Source: Dinoroseobacter sp039192165 (GTDB taxonomy: Bacteria; Pseudomonadota; Alphaproteobacteria; Rhodobacterales; Rhodobacteraceae). From it: a stretch of 64,000 nucleotides of DNA. Positions 7,635-15,403 of the stretch are shown piece by piece (within the stretch, counting starts at the first letter, position 1; the number at the start of each line of letters is the position of its first letter). The position numbers and the translations under genes are program-made. The stretch spans positions 186,001-250,000 of the forward strand of contig JBCCXD010000005.1 of assembly GCA_039192165.1 (NCBI GenBank), read 5' to 3'. The notes below the pieces were generated by a model that saw nothing but the letters and a program-made list of their open reading frames with translations, was not told where the DNA came from and did no database searches.

Positions 7635-9278
7635 ATGGCACGCTTTGTATTTATCACAGGCGGGGTGGTTTCGTCGCTTGGCAAGGGGCTGGCATCCGCC
7701 GCTCTGGGGTCGCTGTTGCAAGCGCGTGGATTTTCCGTCCGCCTGCGAAAGTTGGACCCCTACCTGAATGTAGATCCCGGGACGATGAGCCCGTTTGAAC
7801 ACGGAGAGGTTTTTGTCACTGACGACGGAGCGGAAACCGACCTGGACCTCGGCCACTACGAGCGCTTCACAGGCGTCGCCGCCAGAAAGACCGACTCGGT
7901 CAGTTCCGGGCGCATCTATTCCAACGTGCTGGAGAAGGAGCGGCGGGGCGATTACCTGGGAAAAACGATCCAGGTTATTCCGCACGTCACCAACGAGATC
8001 AAAGACTTCATCTCGATCGGCGAGGATGAGGTTGATTTCATGCTGTGCGAAATCGGCGGCACAGTGGGCGATATAGAAGGCTTGCCTTTTTTCGAAGCGA
8101 TCCGACAGTTTGGTCAGGACAAGCCCCGCGGCGAGTGCATTTTCATGCACTTAACTCTGCTTCCCTATATTGCTGCGAGCGGAGAGCTAAAAACCAAGCC
8201 TACTCAGCACTCGGTGAAGGAATTACGCTCGATCGGGATCGCACCTGATGTACTTGTTTGCCGCTCAGAAGGCCCGATCCCGCAAAAGGAACGCGACAAG
8301 CTTGCGCTTTTTTGCAACGTAAGACCGGACAGCGTCATCGCTGCACAAGATCTGTCCTCGATTTACGAGGCGCCGCTTGCCTATCATCGCGCGGGCCTCG
8401 ACCAGGCGGTCTTAGATGCTTTTGCAATTTCGCCTGCGCCGAAGCCAGACCTGAGCGTCTGGCAGGATGTTGCTGACCGCGTGCACAACCCCGAAGGCGA
8501 GGTGAATGTCGCCATCGTCGGCAAGTACACACAGCTTGAGGACGCCTATAAGTCGATCGCAGAAGCGCTCACTCACGGCGGGATGTCTAACCGGGTGAAA
8601 GTGCGTTCCGAATGGATCGACGCGGAAATCTTCGAACGCGAAGATCCGGTGTCACATCTTGAAAAGTTCGACGCGATCCTTGTCCCCGGCGGCTTTGGCG
8701 AGCGCGGGACTGAGGGCAAAATCAAGGCTGCGCAATTCGCCCGCGAGCACAAAATCCCGTATCTGGGTATTTGTCTTGGCATGCAGATGGCAGTGATCGA
8801 GGCGGCCCGGAACCTGGCAGATGTAGTGGATGCAGGCTCAGAGGAATTCGATCACGAGGCAGGCAAACGCAGGTTTACGCCCGTGGTGTACCACCTCAAG
8901 GAGTGGGTACAGGGCAACCATAAAGTTGAGCGGAAAGTCGATGATGACAAAGGCGGCACGATGCGACTGGGCGCCTATGATGCGATCCTCAAGGATGGTT
9001 CAAAAGTCGCTGAGATCTACGGCGCCACTCAGATCGAGGAGCGTCATCGCCACCGCTATGAAGTGGATATCAAGTATCGCGACAAGCTTCAGGATGAAGG
9101 ATTGATCTTCTCGGGCATGTCACCGGACGGGCGATTGCCTGAGATCGTTGAGGTCAAAGATCATCCGTGGTTTATCGGGGTCCAGTTCCATCCCGAGTTG
9201 AAGTCGAAGCCCTTTGCACCGCATCCGCTCTTTGCCGATTTCGTGCGCGCCGCTAAGGACAACAGCCGACTTGTCTGA
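7635..9278 (+). CDS. pyrG: CTP synthase
   Basis: It aminates UTP to CTP with ATP and glutamine-derived ammonia. The 547-residue length is standard. The synthetase domain opens MARFVFITGGVVSSLGKG with the P-loop, then KLDPYLNVDPGTMSPFEHGE and the CEIGGTVGDIEG segment. The glutaminase domain starts near residue 290 (VNVAIVGKYTQLEDAY) and contains VPGGFGERG, the nucleophile segment YLGICLGMQ with its Cys, and the VQFHPE motif with the catalytic His and Glu near the end. ATG 7635 is preferred over an in-frame start at 7617 because ARFVFITGG directly after Met is the family N-terminus, and GGGGGACT lies upstream. Confidence 0.97.
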   Translation: MARFVFITGGVVSSLGKGLASAALGSLLQARGFSVRLRKLDPYLNVDPGTMSPFEHGEVFVTDDGAETDLDLGHYERFTGVAARKTDSVSSGRIYSNVLEKERRGDYLGKTIQVIPHVTNEIKDFISIGEDEVDFMLCEIGGTVGDIEGLPFFEAIRQFGQDKPRGECIFMHLTLLPYIAASGELKTKPTQHSVKELRSIGIAPDVLVCRSEGPIPQKERDKLALFCNVRPDSVIAAQDLSSIYEAPLAYHRAGLDQAVLDAFAISPAPKPDLSVWQDVADRVHNPEGEVNVAIVGKYTQLEDAYKSIAEALTHGGMSNRVKVRSEWIDAEIFEREDPVSHLEKFDAILVPGGFGERGTEGKIKAAQFAREHKIPYLGICLGMQMAVIEAARNLADVVDAGSEEFDHEAGKRRFTPVVYHLKEWVQGNHKVERKVDDDKGGTMRLGAYDAILKDGSKVAEIYGATQIEERHRHRYEVDIKYRDKLQDEGLIFSGMSPDGRLPEIVEVKDHPWFIGVQFHPELKSKPFAPHPLFADFVRAAKDNSRLV

Positions 9279-9355
9279 CCCGACACCGATGCACTTCATG
9301 CCAGCTAGACGGCGTGTGAGAGTCACTCACGAGGAAGAGAAGGCGTAGAAAAGAA

Positions 9356-10261
9356 ATGCGGCCTTTGCAATTTGCCACCTACGATGTCTTCACGACGCAG
9401 CGCTATACGGGCAACCCTCTGGCCATCGTCGAAGATGCGGACCAGCTGAGCACCGCCCAGATGCAAATCATTGCGCGGGAGTTTAATCTTTCGGAGACAA
9501 TCTTCGTAATGCCGCCACGCGATCCGGCACATACGGCACGGGTTCGAATTTTCTTTCCTACAGCGGAGATTCCTTTCGCAGGGCATCCTACCATTGGGTG
9601 CGCAATCCACCTGGCGACCAAGTTGAGCGGACGGGAGGACTTCGCGCTCGATCTCATTTTGGAGGAAGAAGCCGGCGACGTGCCTGTCCATGTCGCGCGA
9701 AAGAAAGGAGAGCTGCGCGCCGAGTTTCGCGCGCCGGTATTGCCGCATGCTCATGAGGGGAGCGTTGTTTCCGATCTCTTGGCCCCGGCCCTGGGCTTGT
9801 CTGACGCGGCAATTGGATTTTCTGGTCACACACCGACGGTGCTGGCCGGCGGTCCGGCCTTTCTGTTTATTCCGGTGGCAAGCCGCGCCGCCTTGCGCAA
9901 TGCCAAACCGGTCGAGCCGCATTGGTCGGAGCTAATGCATGCTGCATGTGTCGACAGCGCGTATCTCTATTGTCGCGGTGACAAGGAGGGCTTCGAGGCG
10001 CGCATGTTCTCGCCAACAGCGGGCATTCCAGAAGACCCAGCCACTGGCTCAGCTTCAGCAATTTTAGCGGAACAGCTTCTCAGGGCCGGTGCGCTTGGGC
10101 CGGGGGAAACTCTGGTAGAACTTCGCCAAGGAACGGATATGGGACGCCCCAGCACCATTCTGCTGCGCGCTCAACAAAAGAACTGCGCTTTGAGCGCCGT
10201 CTATATTTCCGGAAGTGCTGTGCCGGTTATGTCAGGCCAGCTTGCGCCGCCGACAGGGTGA
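9356..10261 (+). CDS. PhzF-family isomerase/epimerase-like protein
   Basis: The 301-residue protein belongs to the PhzF/DapF-like fold, two similar halves that bind a small acid substrate between them. Visible signatures are QFATYDVFTTQRYTGNPLAI at residues 5-24, the acid/base Glu47 in NLSETIF, and IPFAGHPTIG around residues 76-85, with the second-half glycine signature EDPATGSAS near residue 223. PhzF itself isomerises trans-2,3-dihydro-3-hydroxyanthranilate in phenazine synthesis, but most members in bacteria without phenazine genes have unknown substrates, and no phenazine genes are nearby. It starts 77 bp after pyrG, and its stop abuts that of the convergent next gene. Confidence 0.85.
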   Translation: MRPLQFATYDVFTTQRYTGNPLAIVEDADQLSTAQMQIIAREFNLSETIFVMPPRDPAHTARVRIFFPTAEIPFAGHPTIGCAIHLATKLSGREDFALDLILEEEAGDVPVHVARKKGELRAEFRAPVLPHAHEGSVVSDLLAPALGLSDAAIGFSGHTPTVLAGGPAFLFIPVASRAALRNAKPVEPHWSELMHAACVDSAYLYCRGDKEGFEARMFSPTAGIPEDPATGSASAILAEQLLRAGALGPGETLVELRQGTDMGRPSTILLRAQQKNCALSAVYISGSAVPVMSGQLAPPTG

Positions 10262-10522
10262 CTAGAAAGCGACGTGCCACACAAGGAGGCACGGCAGAGC
10301 CATACCAAACCAGATCACGAACCACTTTGCTCCGCGTGCGACGCGACCAAAGCGGGATTCGCTCTCGGCGGCCTCGCCGTAGCCCATAATCGCCGACATC
10401 CACGCATAGCCGGAGGCTTCCTGCCTACGTTTCTCGGCTTCGATTGAGGCAATGGCAGAGGCGAACTTCTCGGCATATGGATTTTCGTCACGAGCGTAGA
10501 CGCGGTTTTCGAGATTGGACAT
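10262..10522 (-). CDS. Small hypothetical protein with a C-terminal membrane anchor
   Basis: I do not recognise this 86-residue protein. Its first 60 residues are polar and partly helical (ENPYAEKFASAIASIEAEKR); the last 20 or so (WFVIWFGMALPCLLVWHV) form one hydrophobic helix, suggesting a tail-anchored inner-membrane protein facing the cytoplasm. A GGGGAGAAGC ribosome binding site immediately upstream supports the ATG at 10522. It is convergent with the PhzF-like gene with no intervening base. Confidence 0.6.
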   Translation of the reverse strand: MSNLENRVYARDENPYAEKFASAIASIEAEKRRQEASGYAWMSAIMGYGEAAESESRFGRVARGAKWFVIWFGMALPCLLVWHVAF

Positions 10523-10653
10523 GCTTCTCCCCGTTAGCAGTTAAGCTGGGAGATGTGGCACGATGGGGTCAGGTCAAGTCCGCCAGAACACGGTTGCGAC
10601 ATTCAGTACCGCGCCCGCTTGAATTTCCCGCGCAATCCCCGCAGAGCTAGACC

Positions 10654-11214
10654 ATGTCGACCCCACATTTTTTCGGCTACGGCTCCCTGGTGAACCGCAA
10701 TACCCACACCTATCCGGTGCGCGGAAAGGCGCATATCATGGGATTTAGAAGGGTTTGGAGGCACTCCACAAAGCGCAGGGTCGCATTCCTGACTGTGGAA
10801 GAAGCAGAAGATGTGCATATCGCAGGCCTGGTTGCAGAAGTGCCGGGGGCAGACTGGGACGCGCTCGATGCGCGTGAACGCGCATATGACAGACTGGCCC
10901 TCTCGCAAGACCATACGCCCGATGCGAAATCCCTCGACCTGCATCTTTATCGCGCCAAGCCCAGTCATGTTGGCCCACCGAGCCTGCGCCACCCTGTTCT
11001 TCTGAGTTATTTAGACACAGTGGTTGACGGATACTTGAGTGCTTTTGGCGAGACGGGCGTGAAAGAGTTTTTCGCAACAACCGCGGGGTGGGACGCGCCA
11101 ATTCGGGACGATCGCCGGAGCCCGGTTTACCCCAGAGCCACCGAACCAGACAAAGACGTTTTGGAATTGGTGGATGCCGAGCTCAGGCAGTTATCGGCGA
11201 AGGTGCAGAAGTGA
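10654..11214 (+). CDS. Gamma-glutamylcyclotransferase-like protein
   Basis: The 186-residue protein begins with the GGCT-fold substrate loop FFGYGSLV and continues with RGKAHIMGFRRVW and the acidic segment LDARERAYDRLAL that supplies the catalytic Glu in this family. Members cleave gamma-glutamyl amines or peptides to 5-oxoproline, or act on related gamma-glutamyl adducts; the exact substrate cannot be read from sequence. No signal peptide is present, so it is cytoplasmic. Its 3-prime end overlaps the convergent MATE transporter gene by 24 bp. A glutathione-linked role is possible, but the neighbours give no support. Confidence 0.75.
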   Translation: MSTPHFFGYGSLVNRNTHTYPVRGKAHIMGFRRVWRHSTKRRVAFLTVEEAEDVHIAGLVAEVPGADWDALDARERAYDRLALSQDHTPDAKSLDLHLYRAKPSHVGPPSLRHPVLLSYLDTVVDGYLSAFGETGVKEFFATTAGWDAPIRDDRRSPVYPRATEPDKDVLELVDAELRQLSAKVQK

Positions 11215-12579
11215 CATCAGGCGTCCTTCGCGCGCGAAATCGCGTTTGGGCGTAGCGCGTGGGTCCGCCATAACACGTCGCGCCAATAGCGCGGCCAGAA
11301 GACCAAAAAGGATGCCACCGGCTGCCTGCCCAATCAGAACACCCTGGGCTCCGTACAGCGCTGCGCCCAACATCACAAAGGGAATTGTACCCAATGTGTG
11401 ACGGCCCCAGTTTGTCACTGTCGACAGGAAGGGGCGGCCCAGATTGTTGAAAGCTGCGTTTGAAGCAAACAGCACCGCGTTGAAATAAAAGGCCAATGCG
11501 AGCGGGCCACAGAACAAGAACACAAGGTCGCGTGCAATTCCGCTTGCCCCAAAAAGATCCGCAAGTGTCCCGCGTAGAGTGAAGAGAAGGACAGCAACCG
11601 CCACCACGTATATCAGCGCAAATATCAGACCGGACTGAAACGCGCTGCGCACTCGGTCAGATTTGCCGGCTCCGAAATTCTGCCCGATGATAGGGCCCAA
11701 AGCCCCAGACAAGGCAAAGACCACCCCGAAAGCGACGGGGCTAAGGCGACTAACCATGGCAAGCCCTGCAACCGCATCTTCCCCAAATGCCGCCATTTCG
11801 CGCGTTACATATGCCTGCCCGATCGGCGTCGCAAGCTGGGTCATAATCGCCGGAAAAGCAATTGCGAAATGTGGAACTAAATCTCGCATCAGGCAAGCAA
11901 GGGAGGGGCGGACAAGCGCGTCCTGTTCTTGCAGCAGGCATCGCAGCGCAACGAGCGCGATTGTGATACGAGCAGAAACTGACGCCAGCGCAGCACCGAC
12001 CAGATCCAGATTGAGGCCAAAGATGAGGATCGGGTCCAGTACCGCATTGACCACGCTGCCCCAGATCGTCGCCATCATAGCGACGCGCGCCGCGCCGTGG
12101 GCTCGCAGGATCGCCCCGCCCGCTATACCGATCATCAGGAGTGGCAGAGACGGCACAACGATGCGCAGGTACAGTATCGCAAATTCCGCGGTCTCAGCCT
12201 GAGCCCCCATCAGCGCGACCAGTGTCGGAATATTCGTCCAGACAAGTGCGGCGAACACAGTCCCGAACAGAACCCCATAGACCAAAGATGAACTAGCTCT
12301 TTGCTTTGCCATCTCGATGTCGCCAGCGCCCAGGGCACGCGCAACAAGCGCGCCTGCGGCAATGGACATTCCGATCCCAAACGACGTCGTAAAAAACAGA
12401 ATTGCGCCTGCATAACCTATAGCTGCGGCAAGCTCGGCCTGCCCGAGCATCGAAATGAAAACCATGTCGATGAAATCGACGAAAAAGACCGCGACCAGCC
12501 CGACCGAAGCGGTCAACGACATCACAGTGACATGGCGAAACAGGCTGCCGCTCAGGAATTTGGCCTGCGCGTCAGCCAT
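11191..12579 (-). CDS. MATE-family multidrug/Na+ (or H+) antiporter
   Basis: The 462-residue integral membrane protein is nearly entirely hydrophobic with about 12 predicted helices in two similar halves, as in MATE exporters. Family signatures include FIDMVFISMLGQAELAA in the first half and the SGALGPIIGQNFGAGK segment opening the second half. It would expel cationic drugs or metabolites with inward ion flow; the substrate is unknown. It starts 4 bp after the gltX stop on the same strand, so it is translated from the gltX transcript, and its tail overlaps the convergent GGCT-like gene by 24 bp. Confidence 0.88.
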   Translation of the reverse strand: MADAQAKFLSGSLFRHVTVMSLTASVGLVAVFFVDFIDMVFISMLGQAELAAAIGYAGAILFFTTSFGIGMSIAAGALVARALGAGDIEMAKQRASSSLVYGVLFGTVFAALVWTNIPTLVALMGAQAETAEFAILYLRIVVPSLPLLMIGIAGGAILRAHGAARVAMMATIWGSVVNAVLDPILIFGLNLDLVGAALASVSARITIALVALRCLLQEQDALVRPSLACLMRDLVPHFAIAFPAIMTQLATPIGQAYVTREMAAFGEDAVAGLAMVSRLSPVAFGVVFALSGALGPIIGQNFGAGKSDRVRSAFQSGLIFALIYVVAVAVLLFTLRGTLADLFGASGIARDLVFLFCGPLALAFYFNAVLFASNAAFNNLGRPFLSTVTNWGRHTLGTIPFVMLGAALYGAQGVLIGQAAGGILFGLLAALLARRVMADPRATPKRDFAREGRLMSLLHLRR

Positions 12580-12583
12580 ACTC

Positions 12584-13906
12584 TCAGACCTGCGGCAATG
12601 CTTGAAGGAGCGGCATCAAGTCGGCCATTTCCGGCCCTCGGTTCCGACCTGTCAGCGCCTGCCTAAGCGGCATAAAAAGTGCGCGCCCTTTGCGACCAGT
12701 TTCCGCCTTCATCGCCGCCGTCCATGTTGTCCAAGTATTGTCGTCGAACGGCAACGGCGGTAGAGCGGCCAAAGCCTGGATGACGAATTCACGATCTTCT
12801 TCCGCAATATCGGGCACAGCGCCGTCCCGACAAATCGCCCACCAATCTGCAAGCTCACGGCGTGTCGTGATATTTGCGCGCATCACATCCCAGAATTGTG
12901 GTGCAAGCGCTTCGGGAACACCCAGTGCGGCAAGCTCCGCCGCTACATCAGAATATGGCACGGTATGCAAATATCGGGCCGTCAGCGGGTAAAGGTCATC
13001 GGCATCGAATTTCGTAGGCGCCGCGCCGAAAGTGCCTATATCGAAACCCGCCACAAGTTCTTCGAGTGAACTCGCAAGTTCCACAGGCAAAGAGGAGCCC
13101 AGGCGCGCCAGAAGGCTGAGAAGCGCAAGAGGTTCCACACCGTTTTCGCGCAAGTCCCGCAGTGCCAGAACACCAAGACGCTTAGATAGGGCTTCGCCCT
13201 GCGGACCTGTCAGCAGGGAGTGGTGCGCAAAATCCGGGTGGCCATGGCCGAGTGCGGCCATGATCTGAATTTGCGTCGCGGTATTGGTCACATGATCTGC
13301 ACCGCGCACGACATGCGTCACTCCCATATCCGTATCATCGACCACCGAAGCCAGCGTATACAGCACCTGCCCATCGCCCCGGATCAGAACGGGGTCAGAG
13401 ACAGACGCAGCATCGATCGATTGGGCGCCGAGTATGCCGTCATCCCATTCAATCCGCTCATGATCCAGTAGAAACCGCCAGACGCCCTGCCCCCGCTCGC
13501 TGCGCAACTTGTCCCTATCGGCATCCGAAAGCGTGAGTGCCGCGCGGTCGTAGACCGGGGGCTTGCCCATATTCAGCTGTTTCTTACGCTTAAGGTCCAG
13601 CTCCGTTGGGGTCTCAAAGGCTTCGTAGAAGCGCTTTTTCTCGCGAAGCTTGTCTGCAGCAGACGCGTAAAGGTCCAGTCTTTCGGATTGCCGTTCTATC
13701 CGATCCCAGCCGATCCCCAACCAGTCCAGATCCTGTTTGATCGCATCGACATATGTTTCTTTCGACCGCTCGGGATCGGTGTCGTCGATGCGCAAGATGA
13801 ACGTGCCCCCGGCCTTGCGCGCGATCATATAGTTGAAGAGCGCCGTACGCAGATTCCCGACATGGATATATCCGGTGGGGGAAGGGGCAAAGCGGGTGGT
13901 TATCAT
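12584..13906 (-). CDS. gltX: Glutamate--tRNA ligase
   Basis: It charges tRNA with glutamate. The 440-residue product has the class I signature TRFAPSPTGYIHVGNLRTAL (HVGN in place of HIGH, usual for this enzyme) at the N-terminus and the LSKR variant of KMSKS around residue 236 (EALSKRLGVLAL). The start has a good AAGGAG ribosome binding site 7 nt upstream. At 440 residues it is the shorter alphaproteobacterial form; many of these genomes carry two gltX copies, one of which can charge tRNA-Gln for later amidation, and this sequence alone does not tell which this is. It leads the MATE transporter gene with a 4-bp gap. Confidence 0.95.
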   Translation of the reverse strand: MITTRFAPSPTGYIHVGNLRTALFNYMIARKAGGTFILRIDDTDPERSKETYVDAIKQDLDWLGIGWDRIERQSERLDLYASAADKLREKKRFYEAFETPTELDLKRKKQLNMGKPPVYDRAALTLSDADRDKLRSERGQGVWRFLLDHERIEWDDGILGAQSIDAASVSDPVLIRGDGQVLYTLASVVDDTDMGVTHVVRGADHVTNTATQIQIMAALGHGHPDFAHHSLLTGPQGEALSKRLGVLALRDLRENGVEPLALLSLLARLGSSLPVELASSLEELVAGFDIGTFGAAPTKFDADDLYPLTARYLHTVPYSDVAAELAALGVPEALAPQFWDVMRANITTRRELADWWAICRDGAVPDIAEEDREFVIQALAALPPLPFDDNTWTTWTAAMKAETGRKGRALFMPLRQALTGRNRGPEMADLMPLLQALPQV

Positions 13907-14106
13907 CGGAATTCTCCTTGCGACCGCCTCGTGTCACAGCCTTCCGCCGTTGTCCACCCAGCCGCGGCCTCAGGTCGGTCGTATAGGCTAATGCGATACC
14001 AGATTGACGGACTCAGCAAGAGCATGAGTGTCTATCTGCAAGACTCTCCTGATATAGAGACAGGGTTTTCCAGTCTTATGGGGCTATCCACGCGGTCCGC
14101 AAAAGA

Positions 14107-15309
14107 TCAGACTGCCTCCAGAGCAAGCGCAACCCCTTGGCCGACGCCGACGCACATGGTCACAAGCGCACGTCCCGTACCGCGTTTTGACAATTCCAGT
14201 GCTGCGGAACCGGCCAGGCGAGCTCCCGACATACCCAGAGGGTGGCCCAGTGCGATGGCGCCGCCGTTCGGGTTCACACGAGGATCATCGTCTGCAATTT
14301 CGAGCCCGCGCAAAACCGCCAAAGCCTGTGCAGCAAAGGCCTCGTTCAACTCAATTATATCGAAGTCTGCCGGCGAAAGACCAAGCCGGCGGCACAGTCT
14401 CTGGGTCGCAGGCACCGGCCCCAGCCCCATAACCCGAGGAGCTAAGCCCGCGCTCATGGCTCCCGCCACCTTCGCAAGCGGGCGCATGCGCCTGCGCTGT
14501 GCCTCCACCCGCGACGCAAGGACAATCGCCGCAGCACCATCATTGACACCGGAAGCGTTGCCCGCAGTAACGCTGCCACCCTCGCGAAATGGAGCAGGTA
14601 GACTTGCCAGTTTTTCCTTGGTCGTGCGGCGTGGATGCTCATCAACCGACACCAGTATAGTGTCTTTCTTGCGCTGAGGCACAGGCACAGGTGCAATCTC
14701 TTCGGCCAACCGCCCGCTTGCTTGGGCAGCCAGTGCTTTTTCCTGCGACCTAAAGGAAAAAGCGTCCTGATCCATGCGCGATATGCAATGGTCGGCGGCC
14801 ACATTCTCGGCTGTCTCAGGCATGCTGTCAGTGCCATATTCAGCCGCAAGCGCAGGATTAATAAAACGCCACCCTATCGTTGTGTCGAAAACCTCCGCCC
14901 GACGAGAATACGCAGCATCAGGCTTCGGCATAACAAGCGGGGCGCGGGACATGGATTCGACCCCACCGGCGATCACAATCTCGGCCTCGCCGCAGGCGAT
15001 CTGTCGGGCAGCGAGAGCCACCGCATCAAGACCCGACGCACAAAGACGGTTCACTGTCAGCGCCGGTACCGTTTCCGGCAGACCCGCCAGCAAAGCCGCC
15101 ATCCGCGCAATATTGCGATTGTCCTCCCCAGCCTGGTTTGCGCAGCCAAGGATCACTTCGTCCACCCCAGCCGCGGCCAACCCTGACACCCGATCAAGTA
15201 AAGCGGTCAGCGTATGAGCTGCCAGATCGTCCGGGCGCACGGTTGCAAGCGCACCGCCATACCGACCGATTGGGGTCCGGATGTACTCACAGATATAGAC
15301 GTCGCGCAT
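14107..15309 (-). CDS. Acetyl-CoA acyltransferase of the 3-oxoadipyl-CoA thiolase type
   Basis: Thiolytic cleavage of a 3-oxoacyl-CoA to acetyl-CoA plus the shortened acyl-CoA. The 400-residue sequence has the acylated Cys90 in NRLCASGLDAV, the GGVESMSRAP segment, GGAIALGHPLGMSGAR with the catalytic His, and TMCVGVGQG with the second Cys. The N-terminus (ICEYIRTPIGRYGGAL) and VILGCANQAGEDNRNIARMA closely resemble the PcaF/PaaJ group that acts on 3-oxoadipyl-CoA in beta-ketoadipate or phenylacetate breakdown; no other pca or paa genes are near, so general beta-oxidation is also possible. GGGAGG lies 5 nt before ATG 15309. It is divergent from a bifunctional beta-oxidation enzyme across 94 bp. 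Confidence 0.88.
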   Translation of the reverse strand: MRDVYICEYIRTPIGRYGGALATVRPDDLAAHTLTALLDRVSGLAAAGVDEVILGCANQAGEDNRNIARMAALLAGLPETVPALTVNRLCASGLDAVALAARQIACGEAEIVIAGGVESMSRAPLVMPKPDAAYSRRAEVFDTTIGWRFINPALAAEYGTDSMPETAENVAADHCISRMDQDAFSFRSQEKALAAQASGRLAEEIAPVPVPQRKKDTILVSVDEHPRRTTKEKLASLPAPFREGGSVTAGNASGVNDGAAAIVLASRVEAQRRRMRPLAKVAGAMSAGLAPRVMGLGPVPATQRLCRRLGLSPADFDIIELNEAFAAQALAVLRGLEIADDDPRVNPNGGAIALGHPLGMSGARLAGSAALELSKRGTGRALVTMCVGVGQGVALALEAV

Positions 15310-15403
15310 ATGTTCCTCCCGTCTCGGCATAAGCGGCCAATTTCTGCGGTTTGACAAGCGGAAGCGATTGCCCTGAGGTGGCCTCCGTCAGGGGAGGTTG
15401 AGA

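Noticed and set aside
7095..8150. A 351-codon minus-strand frame across secG and pyrG.
   Set aside because: It crosses two well-identified genes and the product has no recognisable domain.
9356..10261. Phenazine biosynthesis gene cluster.
   Set aside because: Only a PhzF-like protein is present, among housekeeping genes; the family is broad and other phz genes are absent.
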